This document shows positions 27,154 through 36,273 of a stretch of 64,000 bases of DNA, piece after piece. The stretch lies in NCBI GenBank assembly GCA_902585315.1, contig CACIDC010000003.1, positions 1 to 64,000 of the forward strand, in the 5' to 3' direction. Below the pieces are notes generated by a model. The model made no database searches. It had not been told where the DNA came from and worked only from the letters and a program-made list of their open reading frames with translations. The position numbers were made by a program, and so were the translations under genes. The stretch is from an uncultured SAR86 cluster bacterium (lineage in GTDB: Bacteria > Pseudomonadota > Gammaproteobacteria > Magnimaribacterales > TMED112). Each line of letters starts with the position of its first letter. Positions within the stretch are counted from its first letter, which is position 1.

Positions 27154-27830
27154 TGATTTCTAATTTGCAAAAAGCATATGTCATCCACTCGAGACCTTAT
27201 AAGGAGACAAGCCTAATAGTAACATTCCTTACGGAAAAAAAAGGCAAAATTACTGCAGTTGCAAAAGGTGCAAAAAGAAAAAACTCCAGACTTTCTGGTA
27301 ACCTAGAGCCATTCCAAAGTTTAAATATTGATTTTCGAGGAAAATCTGACTTGAAGTCACTCGTTCTTGCAGAACCTTCTGAAGTTTTTGAGGATTTCTG
27401 TGGAAGTGAAAATTTATATTCAGCTTTTTATATTAATGAATTAATTAATTATCTTATTGCTCAAGCAGATGAAACTGTTGAAATATTTGATTTGTATAAA
27501 AAGTGCATTGCAAATCTAAAAAAAAATAATTCAATTGAAAAGACTCTAAGAAATTTTGAGTTAGATATTTTGTGTGTTTTGGGTTATCAAATAAATTTTC
27601 AAAGTGATTACGATAACAATGAACAAATAATAAATGGCTGTAATTATAAATATTCTCCTCAGTCAGGATTTATGAAAAGTAAAAATGGATATGATGGTAA
27701 GATGTTGAATGAAATAAATAAAAGAGAATTCTCAAAAGACTCTTTGCGAGTATGTAAAGAAATTAATAGGTCAACAATAAATTATTATTTTGAGGAATTG
27801 AACATTAAAAGTAGGATATTTTTTAAATGA
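27153..27830 (+). CDS. recO: DNA repair protein RecO
   Basis: RecO helps RecR load RecA on SSB-coated DNA. The 225-residue protein begins with the OB-fold AYVIHSRPYKETSLIVTF and GKITAVAKGAKR, and continues with the helical domain NLYSAFYINELINYLIAQ. The zinc-binding cysteines of some RecO proteins are not present. Position between era and acpS is conserved, although pdxJ is missing after it. It overlaps acpS by 4 nt. Confidence 0.92.
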   Translation: MISNLQKAYVIHSRPYKETSLIVTFLTEKKGKITAVAKGAKRKNSRLSGNLEPFQSLNIDFRGKSDLKSLVLAEPSEVFEDFCGSENLYSAFYINELINYLIAQADETVEIFDLYKKCIANLKKNNSIEKTLRNFELDILCVLGYQINFQSDYDNNEQIINGCNYKYSPQSGFMKSKNGYDGKMLNEINKREFSKDSLRVCKEINRSTINYYFEELNIKSRIFFK

Positions 27831-28183
27831 TTTTAGGTATAGGAACTGATTTAGTAACTAACACAAGAGTGAAAAAACTTTATGAGAAGTATGGCGACAG
27901 ATTTTTAAACAAAATTCTCTCAGCCGATGAAAAATCAAAGTTTCTAAATTTAAAAAATTCCGAAAAATTGAAATTTCTGTGTTCATCGTTTGCTGCTAAA
28001 GAAGCTCTTGTTAAAGCTTTTGGGACTGGTTTTCGTGGTATCTATCCACCTGATATCTCAATGCAGAAGAATAAGCTAGGTAAACCAGAGCTCCTAAATG
28101 ATAAATTAGAGAATATCAAACATCATCTATCAATCACTAATACTGAAAGTTATACTTTGTCTTTTGTAGTTTTAGAGAAATGA
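27827..28183 (+). CDS. acpS: Holo-[acyl-carrier-protein] synthase
   Basis: AcpS transfers 4'-phosphopantetheine from CoA to ACP. The 118-residue protein has the two family motifs GIGTDLVTNTRV (Mg-binding Asp) and SSFAAKEALVKAFGTGF (Glu and Lys). Length is normal. The cognate acyl carrier protein gene is 5.5 kb downstream. It overlaps recO and adk by 4 nt each. Confidence 0.95.
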   Translation: MILGIGTDLVTNTRVKKLYEKYGDRFLNKILSADEKSKFLNLKNSEKLKFLCSSFAAKEALVKAFGTGFRGIYPPDISMQKNKLGKPELLNDKLENIKHHLSITNTESYTLSFVVLEK

Positions 28184-28815
28184 ATTTAATACTTTTAGGC
28201 ATGCCAGGAGCAGGCAAAGGGACTCAAGCAGAGTTCATTCAAAAAGACTATGGTCTGGCAAACATCTCCACTGGTGCGATGATGAGAGAGGTCAGCAGAT
28301 CAGAAAGTAAATTAGCAAGCAAAGTTCAAACCTATCTTTCATCAGGTACTCTTGTCCCCAATGAAATCATAATAGAAATGCTTGTTGAAAGAATTCAAAA
28401 AGATGATTGTTCAAATGGGTTTTTGTTAGATGGATTCCCAAGAAACCTTGATCAAGGAAAGGCTTTAGATGATGCCAACATTTCTATAGATTTGGTACTA
28501 TATTTAAGCATTAAAGAGGAAGAGATCATTTCAAGAATGTCTGGAAGAAGAGTTCATTTAGCATCTGGTCGTTCTTATCACATATTACATAATCCTCCAA
28601 AAAAAGATGGTTTTGACGATGTTACTGGTGAAGCATTAATTCAAAGAGAAGACGACAATCCTGAAGTAATTAAAAAAAGATTGTCGGTCTATTACAATGA
28701 AACAGAACCATTGCTTGAATTTTACAAAAATAAAGATTTAAAATTCATTGAAATAGATGCATCAAAATCGGTTGATGCGGTAACCGACTCAATTCGCCAA
28801 AGCATTTCAACTTGA
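28180..28815 (+). CDS. adk: Adenylate kinase
   Basis: Interconverts ATP, ADP and AMP. The 211-residue protein has the P-loop GMPGAGKGTQAEF, the AMP-binding region ISTGAMMRE, LLDGFPRNLDQ and a long LID beginning SGRRVHLASGRSYHI without zinc cysteines. It lies in the era-recO-acpS block and not in a ribosomal operon. It overlaps tsaB by 4 nt. Confidence 0.96.
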   Translation: MNLILLGMPGAGKGTQAEFIQKDYGLANISTGAMMREVSRSESKLASKVQTYLSSGTLVPNEIIIEMLVERIQKDDCSNGFLLDGFPRNLDQGKALDDANISIDLVLYLSIKEEEIISRMSGRRVHLASGRSYHILHNPPKKDGFDDVTGEALIQREDDNPEVIKKRLSVYYNETEPLLEFYKNKDLKFIEIDASKSVDAVTDSIRQSIST

Positions 28816-29399
28816 ACAGCATTGTCATAGACCTCACTTCAGATAAGCATTATATGGCTTTGAATTATGATGAAAAGGGGTATTTTTTTAAATTTGAAGA
28901 AGAATCTATCAAGAAAAGAAATGATTGGGAATACAAGATCTCTACAATAAGAGACAATGTGCCTGGATTTGAATTTGAGCACATTGAAAAAATGGCCTAT
29001 GCAGCAGGGCCAGGCTCTTATACAGGTGCCAGGCTAGCCTTCACATTTTTAGATACTCTAAACTTGATTATAAATAAGAAGTTTTATGCGTTTTCTAATT
29101 TAGCAGCATTACAACACAATCATCCCAATAAGGTTGCAATTATGAAAGGCAGTAAGAACGATTATTTCTATAGACATAATGATATTGATTATTATTGCGA
29201 AACCCTAGATCAGATCCCGCAGCATGCAGCTTATGTAGTTTTAAGAAACGATCAATTAAAACTTGATAATATGATTGAGTTAAATTGTGAAGTTATCTCA
29301 AAAAATATTCTTGACTTAGTTATGGGATCGGAAAATAAAGCACTTTCATCAAATTATCCAAATTACATAAAAGAATTAAACTATGTAAAAAGTAGATGA
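28812..29399 (+). CDS. tsaB: tRNA t6A synthesis protein TsaB
   Basis: TsaB is the scaffold partner of TsaD in making t6A37 in tRNA. The 195-residue product has the signature AAGPGSYTGARLAFTFLDTL and a reduced actin-like fold. The start is TTG 28812, overlapping the adk stop as TTGA. The protein is shorter than E. coli TsaB (231 residues), mainly in the C-terminal half, and sequence similarity outside the signature looks weak. Confidence 0.85.
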   Translation: MNSIVIDLTSDKHYMALNYDEKGYFFKFEEESIKKRNDWEYKISTIRDNVPGFEFEHIEKMAYAAGPGSYTGARLAFTFLDTLNLIINKKFYAFSNLAALQHNHPNKVAIMKGSKNDYFYRHNDIDYYCETLDQIPQHAAYVVLRNDQLKLDNMIELNCEVISKNILDLVMGSENKALSSNYPNYIKELNYVKSR

Positions 29400-30160
29400 T
29401 GGAACTATCTTTACTACAAATAATCATACTGAGCATTATTCAAGCTGTAACTGAATTTTTACCCATTTCAAGCTCAGCACACTTATTGCTTCCTAGCAAA
29501 GTACTGGGATGGCCTGATCAAGGTATTATTTTTGACATAACGGTACATTTTGCAACTTTGATGGCTGTCCTTATTTATTTCAGAGATGAATTTTTAAGAT
29601 TTAGCTTCTATAGTTCTAAAATATTCGTGTTCTTGGTTATTAGCACCTTGCCAATTATGTTGATTGCATTGTTAGTTGAAGGTGTGGGTGATTACAGGTG
29701 GTCTTTGACGTCAATAGCATATGCGAACATCTTTTTTGCCTTATTGCTTTATATATCGGAAAAGACAAGCCAGCAACAATACTCAAATTCAGACATGACA
29801 GCAAAACATGCAATCGTAATTGGTTTATTCCAAACATTTAGCTTGATATCAGGTGCATCTAGATCAGGAACTGCTATCACTGGTTCATTATTTTTGAGTT
29901 ATAAGAAGTCTGAAGCTGCAAAATACTCTCTAATGTTATCAATTCCAACTATACTTGGAGCTCTAATTTTCAGTTTTTCTGAATATAACACTTTAAAAGA
30001 AGATATAAACATTTTAACGACTTTTATAGCATTTTTAACAACATTTATAGTATCTTATTTATCAATATCTTTATTTCTTGGCTTAGTAAAAAAGCTTGGC
30101 TATATGCCATTTATTGTCTACAGGCTGATTTTAGGAATAACATTGTTGTGGCTGATATAG
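29396..30160 (+). CDS. uppP: Undecaprenyl-diphosphatase (UppP/BacA)
   Basis: Recycles undecaprenyl pyrophosphate for peptidoglycan and other envelope polymers. The 254-residue integral membrane protein has the motifs QAVTEFLPISSSAHLLL and SGASRSGTAITGSLF typical of the family and about eight hydrophobic segments. ATG 29399 is an alternative start. It overlaps tsaB by 4 nt and rsmJ by 13 nt. Confidence 0.95.
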   Translation: MMELSLLQIIILSIIQAVTEFLPISSSAHLLLPSKVLGWPDQGIIFDITVHFATLMAVLIYFRDEFLRFSFYSSKIFVFLVISTLPIMLIALLVEGVGDYRWSLTSIAYANIFFALLLYISEKTSQQQYSNSDMTAKHAIVIGLFQTFSLISGASRSGTAITGSLFLSYKKSEAAKYSLMLSIPTILGALIFSFSEYNTLKEDINILTTFIAFLTTFIVSYLSISLFLGLVKKLGYMPFIVYRLILGITLLWLI

Positions 30161-30864
30161 AGGGAATAAAAATATTAAATCTTAGTTCCAAAAAAAGAGC
30201 TAAAAATTTATCAAAAAAATATGACATTCCATTAATTAACTCAAAATCTGCAAAAACTTTTATTTCTATGGGTGATAAGTCAATTTTACATTTTGAGAAC
30301 AATAAATTAGAAAATTCGTTTATTGCAGGTAAATTTAATACGAGGATTAAACAGCATCAAAGCGAAACCATACTAAAAAAAGCAGTTGGTTGGCAATCAT
30401 CAGTGCAAAAACATATCTTAGACGCTACTGGTGGGTTGGGGCATGATTCCTTTATTCTTGCATTGCTAGGACAAAAAATTACTTTATTGGAAAAGAATAC
30501 AGGGTTATGTATTTTGATTGAGGAGGCATTAAACAATTTGCCTAATTTGCCATATTTCAACAATGCTAGAGATAACATATCAATTATAAATAAGGATAGT
30601 CGTGCTTTTTTAACATCCGCAGAACACTTCGATGTTATTTACATAGATCCAATGTTCAATTCAGACAAAAAACTAAAGAGATCAAAGCAAATGGAATTTT
30701 TAGCTAATTATCTTGCGGAATATGATGATCCATCAATTGATTTTTACCAAACTAAATTCAAAAGAATGGTTATAAAAAAAGAATTTAGGTCTTCATCTGG
30801 TATTAAAGATGACCCTGCTATATCATTTAAAGGCGCATCTATTAAATATGATGTTTATCTTTAA
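30148..30864 (+). CDS. rsmJ: 16S rRNA (guanine-1516-N2)-methyltransferase RsmJ
   Basis: The 238-residue protein has an N-terminal region (SKSAKTFISMGDKSILHF) and a class I methyltransferase domain with the SAM motif LDATGGLGHDSFILALLG and the DPMF catalytic-type motif in VIYIDPMFNS, both as in E. coli RsmJ (YhiQ). The start is GTG 30148, overlapping uppP by 13 nt. Confidence 0.88.
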   Translation: MADIEGIKILNLSSKKRAKNLSKKYDIPLINSKSAKTFISMGDKSILHFENNKLENSFIAGKFNTRIKQHQSETILKKAVGWQSSVQKHILDATGGLGHDSFILALLGQKITLLEKNTGLCILIEEALNNLPNLPYFNNARDNISIINKDSRAFLTSAEHFDVIYIDPMFNSDKKLKRSKQMEFLANYLAEYDDPSIDFYQTKFKRMVIKKEFRSSSGIKDDPAISFKGASIKYDVYL

Positions 30865-30872
30865 GGAGAAGT

Positions 30873-31397
30873 ATGAATTTCAGTCAAGCAATTAAATCTT
30901 CATTAATTGAAAAGTACGCTACATTTAAAGGGAGAGCATGTAGAGCAGAGTGGTGGTATTTTAATCTCTTCATAATATTAGTTGCTATTGCGGTTAGTGC
31001 TGTGGTTGCTTTTGCAACATTTGGCAGCGTTGATTGGGAATATGTTGCAACGTTAAATGAAACACAGGCAACAGAATTTATTTTAGATACTAATTTTGGA
31101 ACTGCTACTAAATTAACTTCAGTAATATTGGCTTTAATTTTTTTCATACCTTCAATGTCAGTTACCATAAGACGACTACAGGATTTAGATGCAAGTTACT
31201 ATTGGGTCGCACCTTACTTTTTAGCAAGCCTTACAGGAATTTGGATGGCATTGTTTCCTTCTATAGAGCCCTCAGCAGTGAGATTAGACGCAGCCGGCAA
31301 CTTAATTTTTATAATTTATTGTTTAGCTTTTCTAAGGCCTGGGGGTTATGAAGATAACAGGTTTGGACCAAATCCTCTCGAAGAAGATACCTATTAA
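30873..31397 (+). CDS. DUF805 family membrane protein
   Basis: The 174-residue protein starts FSQAIKSSLIEKYATFKGRACRAEWWYFNLF, whose second half (FKGRACRAEWWYF) is the hallmark of DUF805 inner-membrane proteins. Four hydrophobic segments follow, with MSVTIRRLQDLD between segments two and three. Function is unknown. A good AAGGAG site (30864-30869) precedes the ATG. The end overlaps the convergent YbjQ gene by 4 nt. Confidence 0.88.
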   Translation: MNFSQAIKSSLIEKYATFKGRACRAEWWYFNLFIILVAIAVSAVVAFATFGSVDWEYVATLNETQATEFILDTNFGTATKLTSVILALIFFIPSMSVTIRRLQDLDASYYWVAPYFLASLTGIWMALFPSIEPSAVRLDAAGNLIFIIYCLAFLRPGGYEDNRFGPNPLEEDTY

Positions 31398-31717
31398 TCT
31401 AAGTTTTCTGTAATAACACCTGTGCCATAGGCAACAACTTCTGATGCACCTTGGGCGATTGTGCTGCTTTGAATTCTAAAGCAAATTATCGCATTAGCTC
31501 CCTTTTTTTCTGCATCTGCAATCATTCTTTCCACTGCTTGATCTCTTGTTTGCTGAAGTAATCTTGAATACTCTTCTACTTCTCCCCCAACTATGTTTTT
31601 CAGGCTCGCGAATACATCTGCTACCGCATGTCTGGCTCGTGCTGAACTACCTTTCACATAACCTATAGTGCTTAAAACTTTTTTTCCAGGTATATTTTCT
31701 GAGGTTGTAACTAACAT
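31394..31717 (-). CDS. YbjQ/UPF0145 family protein
   Basis: The 107-residue protein matches the YbjQ family: N-terminal TTSENIPGKKVLSTIGYVKG, central helix RDQAVERMIADAEKKGANAII, and C-terminal SEVVAYGTGVI. The family forms pentameric rings and has been called a heavy-metal-binding domain family, but its role is not settled. It is a single minus-strand gene, divergent from rpmF. Confidence 0.88.
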   Translation of the reverse strand: MLVTTSENIPGKKVLSTIGYVKGSSARARHAVADVFASLKNIVGGEVEEYSRLLQQTRDQAVERMIADAEKKGANAIICFRIQSSTIAQGASEVVAYGTGVITENLD

Positions 31718-31755
31718 ATTTAGATATTATCAAAATTTTAAATTATTTTTTATGC

Positions 31756-31784
31756 TTCACAAGAAGTATTAAAAGATTTAAAAT
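31756..31784 (+). promoter_or_regulatory. Promoter of the rpmF-fab operon
   Basis: TTCACA (31756-31761), a 17-bp spacer and TAAAAT (31779-31784) make a good sigma-70 promoter in the YbjQ-rpmF gap. The rpmF ATG is only 9 bases after the -10 box and no Shine-Dalgarno sequence lies between, so the transcript may be nearly leaderless. Confidence 0.6.
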
Positions 31785-31793
31785 GCTTGCTTC

Positions 31794-32003
31794 ATGGCTG
31801 TACAAAAAAGTAAAAAAACAAGAAGCAGAGTTGGGATGAGGCGCTCACATGATGCATTGAGCACAAACTCTTTATCTACTGACCCCGTTTCAGGCGAAAG
31901 ACATTTAAGACACAATATGTCTGCTGATGGTTTCTACAAAGGTAGATTGATCAAAGATCTCAAAAAGAAATCTAAAGAATCAGAAGAAGAAACCCAGCAA
32001 TAA
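31794..32003 (+). CDS. rpmF: 50S ribosomal protein L32
   Basis: The 69-residue protein begins [20 protein letters not shown] and has the C-terminal [18 protein letters not shown] of L32, followed by a short charged tail. It lacks zinc-binding cysteines, like the E. coli protein. In E. coli rpmF is followed by plsX and fabH; here fabD comes next, 6 nt later. Confidence 0.96.
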   Translation: MAVQKSKKTRSRVGMRRSHDALSTNSLSTDPVSGERHLRHNMSADGFYKGRLIKDLKKKSKESEEETQQ

Positions 32004-32009
32004 TTTTAA

Positions 32010-32939
32010 ATGGCTTTTTCGTTCTTATTTCCCGGTCAAGGGTCTCAATATACAGGAATGTTCGAAAATCATTTCGAGGAATTTGAGGAATTCCAAAAAA
32101 ATTTATCAATAGCGGAAGAATTTTACAAAGAAGATCTAAAAAGCATCATTTTTCAAGAAGATACAAGGTTAAACGATACTTATTATACTCAACCTCTTTT
32201 GATGTTAATGAGCTACTCACTCTTCCAAGTTTGGAAAAATCATAACTGCCCACTTCCAAAAGTTGCTGCTGGACATAGTCTAGGTGAAGTCTCAGCTTTT
32301 TTGTGTGCTGGAGGCTTAAATCTTAAAGATGCTTTAAGATTCATTAAATTTAGAGCAACCTTCATGGTTGAAGGTAAAGGGAATACCAAAACTAAAATGT
32401 CAGCAGTCTTAGGAATGGACGTGGAAAACATAAAAAAAATTCTCTCAGATAAGAAAGCCAAATTTCTTGAAGCTGTCAATATGAACTCCCCGTTACAAAC
32501 TGTTATTGCAGGAAATACCGATGAAATAGAGTCTGTTAAAAATGAACTTAAAGAGAAAGGCGCTAAAAAAGTAATAGATCTTTCAGTATCAGTGCCATCT
32601 CACTCAAGCTTGATGAGAATTGCTACTTCAAAATTAAAGTTAGTGCTTGATGAAATGAAACTTGAAATGCCTGACTTTCCAGTCATTCAGAATTTACATG
32701 CAAAAATTCCTCTAACAGCCAAAGAAATTTGCAACAATCTCGCAGAGCAAATATCCAATCCAGTTCAGTGGGTTTCTTCTATGAACAGATTGAAAAAATA
32801 TGGTCTAGAGGAGCATTATGAAATAGGACCTAGTAAAGTGCTTTCTAGTTTAGCTAAACAAAATAGAGTAAGAGGGTCGTTTTCATCTCTTGATAATATT
32901 GATACATTTAAGGAGTTATTGGAAAGATATGGAAAGTAA
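32010..32939 (+). CDS. fabD: Malonyl-CoA:ACP transacylase
   Basis: Loads malonate on ACP for fatty-acid elongation. The 309-residue protein has FLFPGQGSQYTGM, the nucleophile elbow AGHSLGEVSAF, and His in VPSHSSLMR. Length is normal. The end overlaps fabG by 11 nt. plsX and fabH, usually between rpmF and fabD, are absent. Confidence 0.96.
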   Translation: MAFSFLFPGQGSQYTGMFENHFEEFEEFQKNLSIAEEFYKEDLKSIIFQEDTRLNDTYYTQPLLMLMSYSLFQVWKNHNCPLPKVAAGHSLGEVSAFLCAGGLNLKDALRFIKFRATFMVEGKGNTKTKMSAVLGMDVENIKKILSDKKAKFLEAVNMNSPLQTVIAGNTDEIESVKNELKEKGAKKVIDLSVSVPSHSSLMRIATSKLKLVLDEMKLEMPDFPVIQNLHAKIPLTAKEICNNLAEQISNPVQWVSSMNRLKKYGLEEHYEIGPSKVLSSLAKQNRVRGSFSSLDNIDTFKELLERYGK

Positions 32940-33630
32940 AAAAGTAATAGTTACAGGAGGAAATAGAGGGATTGGTAAAGGAATTGTTCTGTCTCTCTTA
33001 GAGCAAAGTTATCATGTGCTAACTACCTCTAGAGATATAAAAAAATTTGATATTTCTCATCCAAATTTAAAATTGGCAGATTTGGATGTTTGTGATGATG
33101 AATCAGTTTCAAAGTTTCAAGATATTGTAAACAAATATGATCCAGATATTTTGATAAATAATGCTGGTGTTACTAAAGATAACCTTTTCTTAAGGATGAC
33201 CGAGGATGATTGGAATGAAGTTATCGATACTAATTTAAATAGTGTATTTAAAATCACTAAATTAGTAGTGAAAGGGATGTTAAAAAAGAAATGGGGAAGA
33301 ATAATCAACATTAGCTCTATTTCAGGTTCTATGGGAAATTCTGGTCAAACAAATTATTCTGCATCAAAAGCAGGCGTTGATGCTTTTACAAGATCACTGG
33401 CAAAAGAGCTTGGATCAAGGAATATTACTGTTAATTCCATTGCTCCTGGATTTATTCAAACTGATATGACCGAAAGCCTAATTAATGAGGATTTAGTAAT
33501 GAAAATTCCTTTGAAAAGGGTAGGCAATGTTGATGATGTTGCTTCAATAGTAAACTTTTTGGCATCAGAAGAGTCTAATTACATAACAGGACAAACATTA
33601 GTAGTTGATGGCGGGCTATTTATGAAGTAA
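32929..33630 (+). CDS. fabG: 3-oxoacyl-[ACP] reductase
   Basis: Reduces 3-ketoacyl-ACP with NADPH. The protein has VTGGNRGIGKGIVLSLL, NNAGVTKDNLFLRM, Ser in INISSISGSMGN, YSASKAG (catalytic Tyr and Lys) and the C-terminal YITGQTLVVDGGLFMK. I choose ATG 32929 (MESKKVIVTGG, 233 residues) because upstream codons lie well inside fabD and do not match the family. Confidence 0.95.
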   Translation: MESKKVIVTGGNRGIGKGIVLSLLEQSYHVLTTSRDIKKFDISHPNLKLADLDVCDDESVSKFQDIVNKYDPDILINNAGVTKDNLFLRMTEDDWNEVIDTNLNSVFKITKLVVKGMLKKKWGRIINISSISGSMGNSGQTNYSASKAGVDAFTRSLAKELGSRNITVNSIAPGFIQTDMTESLINEDLVMKIPLKRVGNVDDVASIVNFLASEESNYITGQTLVVDGGLFMK

Positions 33631-33662
33631 TGTATGTTTTACAAATTTACTGAGGAGTAATA

Positions 33663-33896
33663 ATGAGCGAAGTTCAAGATAAAGTTGTTGAAATTGTGTG
33701 TAACCAGTTAGAGATAAGTAAAGAAGACGTAACACCTGATTCTTCTTTAGTTGAAGATCTTGGAGCAGATTCTCTTGACACAGTAGAATTAGTGATGGCA
33801 TTTGAGGAAGAATTTGGTCTTGAAATCCCAGATGATGAGGCTGAAAATATTACAACGATTAAAAGTGCCGTGGATTGGATCGAAAAAAATAGCTAA
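33663..33896 (+). CDS. acpP: Acyl carrier protein
   Basis: The 77-residue acidic protein carries the phosphopantetheine Ser in [18 protein letters not shown]. It is the central carrier of fatty-acid synthesis. A strong GAGGAG site (33652-33657) precedes the ATG. fabF and pabC, which follow acpP in E. coli, are absent, and mltG begins inside the 3' end of this gene. Confidence 0.97.
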   Translation: MSEVQDKVVEIVCNQLEISKEDVTPDSSLVEDLGADSLDTVELVMAFEEEFGLEIPDDEAENITTIKSAVDWIEKNS

Positions 33897-34857
33897 GAAG
33901 TCTTTTTTTTTAATCCTGATTTTAAGTTTTATAATAATTTTTTTAAAACTTCAGTTTGCCTTGCTGCAAAAGATACCCATAAATGATACGAATCAAACCT
34001 TTATTGTAAAAAAAGGGGACAGTCTCTATGGGATTCTATCAAGCCTTGAAGAGGAATATAATTTATCTAATACGTGGTGGATAAAGTTTAAATATATTTT
34101 TAAACGAGACCCAATAATTAAAGCTGGTCGTTATAATATTTATCCAGACACTGCAATTTCTGAGCTTATTGAGCGGTTTGAGGATGGAGATGTCCAGCTT
34201 TTTAAACTAGCAATCATTGAGGGTACTGTTGCAAAAGATAACTTGAATTATCTAGAAAAAATAATTGAGGATGAAAAACTGAATTTTGATGTCCCTCAAA
34301 GTGTTAGAGATTTATTTGCTGAAGAAGCCTTGGTAATGCCAGATACCTATTTTTTCAGTGATCAACAAGATTTAATTAAAGTTTTGAGCAACTCAAGAAT
34401 GTACCTAAAACGTTATCTGAGTGATTCATGGGCTAAAAAATCTAAAGATAATCCCCTCGAAACACCTTATGAGGCTTTGATTTTAGCTTCAATAATCGAA
34501 AGAGAAGCGGTATTGCCCTCAGAGCAAGAGAAAATAGCCTCTGTATTTCTTTCAAGGTTAAAAATTGATATGAAACTACAAGCCGATCCAACGTCCTCGT
34601 ATGGTTTTTATGGGTCTTATGGAAAGAAAATAGGCAGAGCGGTGTTAGATGACGAAAACCCTTATAACACTTACCAAAATAAAGGATTGCCTCCAGGACC
34701 AATTTGTTACCCATCAAAAGGGGCGATCGACGCAGCTATAAAATCCTCTCCAGGAGACTTTTATTATTTTGTTGCGAAAGGCGATGGTTCTCATATCTTT
34801 TCAAAGACATATGAAGAACATAATAAAGCTGTAAAAAAATACATTTACAGTAAATAA
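33865..34857 (+). CDS. mltG: Endolytic murein transglycosylase MltG
   Basis: MltG cuts nascent glycan strands. The protein has an N-terminal membrane anchor ([17 protein letters not shown]), a LysM-like region ([16 protein letters not shown]) and the YceG catalytic domain with Glu in [14 protein letters not shown], then [12 protein letters not shown]-type and [14 protein letters not shown] motifs. I use GTG 33865, which lies inside acpP and gives about 330 residues with the anchor at the N-terminus; ATG 33802 is further inside acpP and would add unrelated residues. Confidence 0.92.
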   Translation: MPWIGSKKIAKKSFFLILILSFIIIFLKLQFALLQKIPINDTNQTFIVKKGDSLYGILSSLEEEYNLSNTWWIKFKYIFKRDPIIKAGRYNIYPDTAISELIERFEDGDVQLFKLAIIEGTVAKDNLNYLEKIIEDEKLNFDVPQSVRDLFAEEALVMPDTYFFSDQQDLIKVLSNSRMYLKRYLSDSWAKKSKDNPLETPYEALILASIIEREAVLPSEQEKIASVFLSRLKIDMKLQADPTSSYGFYGSYGKKIGRAVLDDENPYNTYQNKGLPPGPICYPSKGAIDAAIKSSPGDFYYFVAKGDGSHIFSKTYEEHNKAVKKYIYSK

Positions 34858-34865
34858 TATATATT

Positions 34866-35483
34866 GTGTTTATATCATTCGAAGGCATTGAGGGATCAGG
34901 AAAATCCACACAAATTAATTTATTAGAATCTTCGCTCAAGGATCTAGGTCACAGTGTAAAAAAACTTAGAGAGCCTGGCACTACTTTGCTTGGCGAGAGG
35001 ATAAGAGAAATTTTTCTTGAAGATACTAATGAGTGTATTGATCCTATCACAGAAGCATTTTTGCTTTACGCATCTAGAAAGCACTTAGATCAAAATATTT
35101 TAAGAAAAAATCTGGATAATGGTTTTGTTGTAATTGCTGATAGATATGCTGATGCAACTTTAGCTTATCAATGTTATGGAAAGGGCTTAAGTGCCGATTT
35201 TATAGATTATATACATGAAGAATCTAAACTTTTGACTCCAGATTTAACATTCTATATGGATATTTCAGCAAAAAAGTCCAAAGAAAGAATTTCACACAGA
35301 GAGATGGATAGAATGGAAAGTGAGTCATTAGAATTTTTTGAAAAAGTTAGACAAGGATACCTTGAAATAGCTGTTAAAAGTCCAGGTAGAGTTGTATGTC
35401 TTGACGCTAATAAAAGCATAGAGGAATTAAAAACAGAAATATTAAATAAAACTTTGGAAAAGATAAATGATGCCATGGAATAA
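34866..35483 (+). CDS. tmk: Thymidylate kinase
   Basis: Phosphorylates dTMP to dTDP. The 205-residue protein begins FISFEGIEGSGKSTQINLL (P-loop), has the LREPGTTLLGERIR loop, the DRYADATLAYQ motif and a LID region after FYMDISAKKSKERI. The start is GTG 34866. mltG-tmk-holB is the conserved order. It overlaps holB by 17 nt. Confidence 0.96.
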   Translation: MFISFEGIEGSGKSTQINLLESSLKDLGHSVKKLREPGTTLLGERIREIFLEDTNECIDPITEAFLLYASRKHLDQNILRKNLDNGFVVIADRYADATLAYQCYGKGLSADFIDYIHEESKLLTPDLTFYMDISAKKSKERISHREMDRMESESLEFFEKVRQGYLEIAVKSPGRVVCLDANKSIEELKTEILNKTLEKINDAME

Positions 35484-36273
35484 CAAATTTTTAAAAAATC
35501 AGGGCAGCATCAAACCTAAAACTATAATTTGTGGTTCTGACGGTCAAGACATCAAGACAGTTGCTCGAGAAATTGCAAAAAGCTTTATTTCTAATGTTGA
35601 TGGTAAAGATTACAGTAACTTTGAGTTGGAAAATATAGCATCTCATAATTTTTATTTTTTAAAAAAAGACCCAGAAAAAAATAATATACCTATTGCCGAA
35701 TTGCGAGCACCAAAAGATTTTTTATCTTTAAGTTCATCTGGCAAGAGATTGCTTTTTATCCAAGGAGGAGAAGATATTAGGATTGATGGTTACAACTCAT
35801 TATTAAAGGTTGCAGAAGATTCTGGTGATGATACTTACATAATTATTGCGACCAATGATTTATCTTCAATCCCAGCGACTATTAAGAGTAGATTTTATAT
35901 ATCAAGAATTCCTCGGCCATCTGTTCAAGAAGTGAAAGTTTTTCTATCTGAGAGTAATGAAAACCTCTCAAGATCTGCAATTGGGTTTTTATCTGAGAAT
36001 CCAAAAGAGCTTGAATTATCTTTTACTGAGGCCGTAAAAAAAATGGAAAAGTATGACTTGTTTTTGAGCAAGAGAGACATTCAGTCAAAAGATAGGGAAG
36101 AAATTTCTGGCTTTGCCGATTACTTAATTTATCTCCAAAAGTTGAATATTAGCACTACAGCAAAAATTTCTCTGAAAAATTTAGACGAGTTAATCGATAT
36201 AAAAAAATCAATAAATCTTACTAATAATTTAAGTTTAGATGTTATTAAGTTAAGAATTAATTCTTGCTTATAG
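35467..36273 (+). CDS. holB: DNA polymerase III delta' subunit
   Basis: Part of the clamp loader. The 268-residue protein has the AAA+ features LLFIQGGEDIRIDGYNSLLKVAEDSG, YIIIATNDLSSIPATIKSR (sensor 1 with SRF-type Arg). It is short for delta' (E. coli 334), and neither a classical P-loop nor the zinc-binding Cys module is visible. Position after tmk supports the assignment. Its end overlaps the convergent amidase gene by 17 nt. Confidence 0.85.
   Translation: MMPWNNKFLKNQGSIKPKTIICGSDGQDIKTVAREIAKSFISNVDGKDYSNFELENIASHNFYFLKKDPEKNNIPIAELRAPKDFLSLSSSGKRLLFIQGGEDIRIDGYNSLLKVAEDSGDDTYIIIATNDLSSIPATIKSRFYISRIPRPSVQEVKVFLSESNENLSRSAIGFLSENPKELELSFTEAVKKMEKYDLFLSKRDIQSKDREEISGFADYLIYLQKLNISTTAKISLKNLDELIDIKKSINLTNNLSLDVIKLRINSCL

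Noticed and set aside
30357-30578. Minus-strand frames opposite rsmJ, gltB, clpA and others
   Set aside because: They are shadows of well-identified genes with no family match or start signal.
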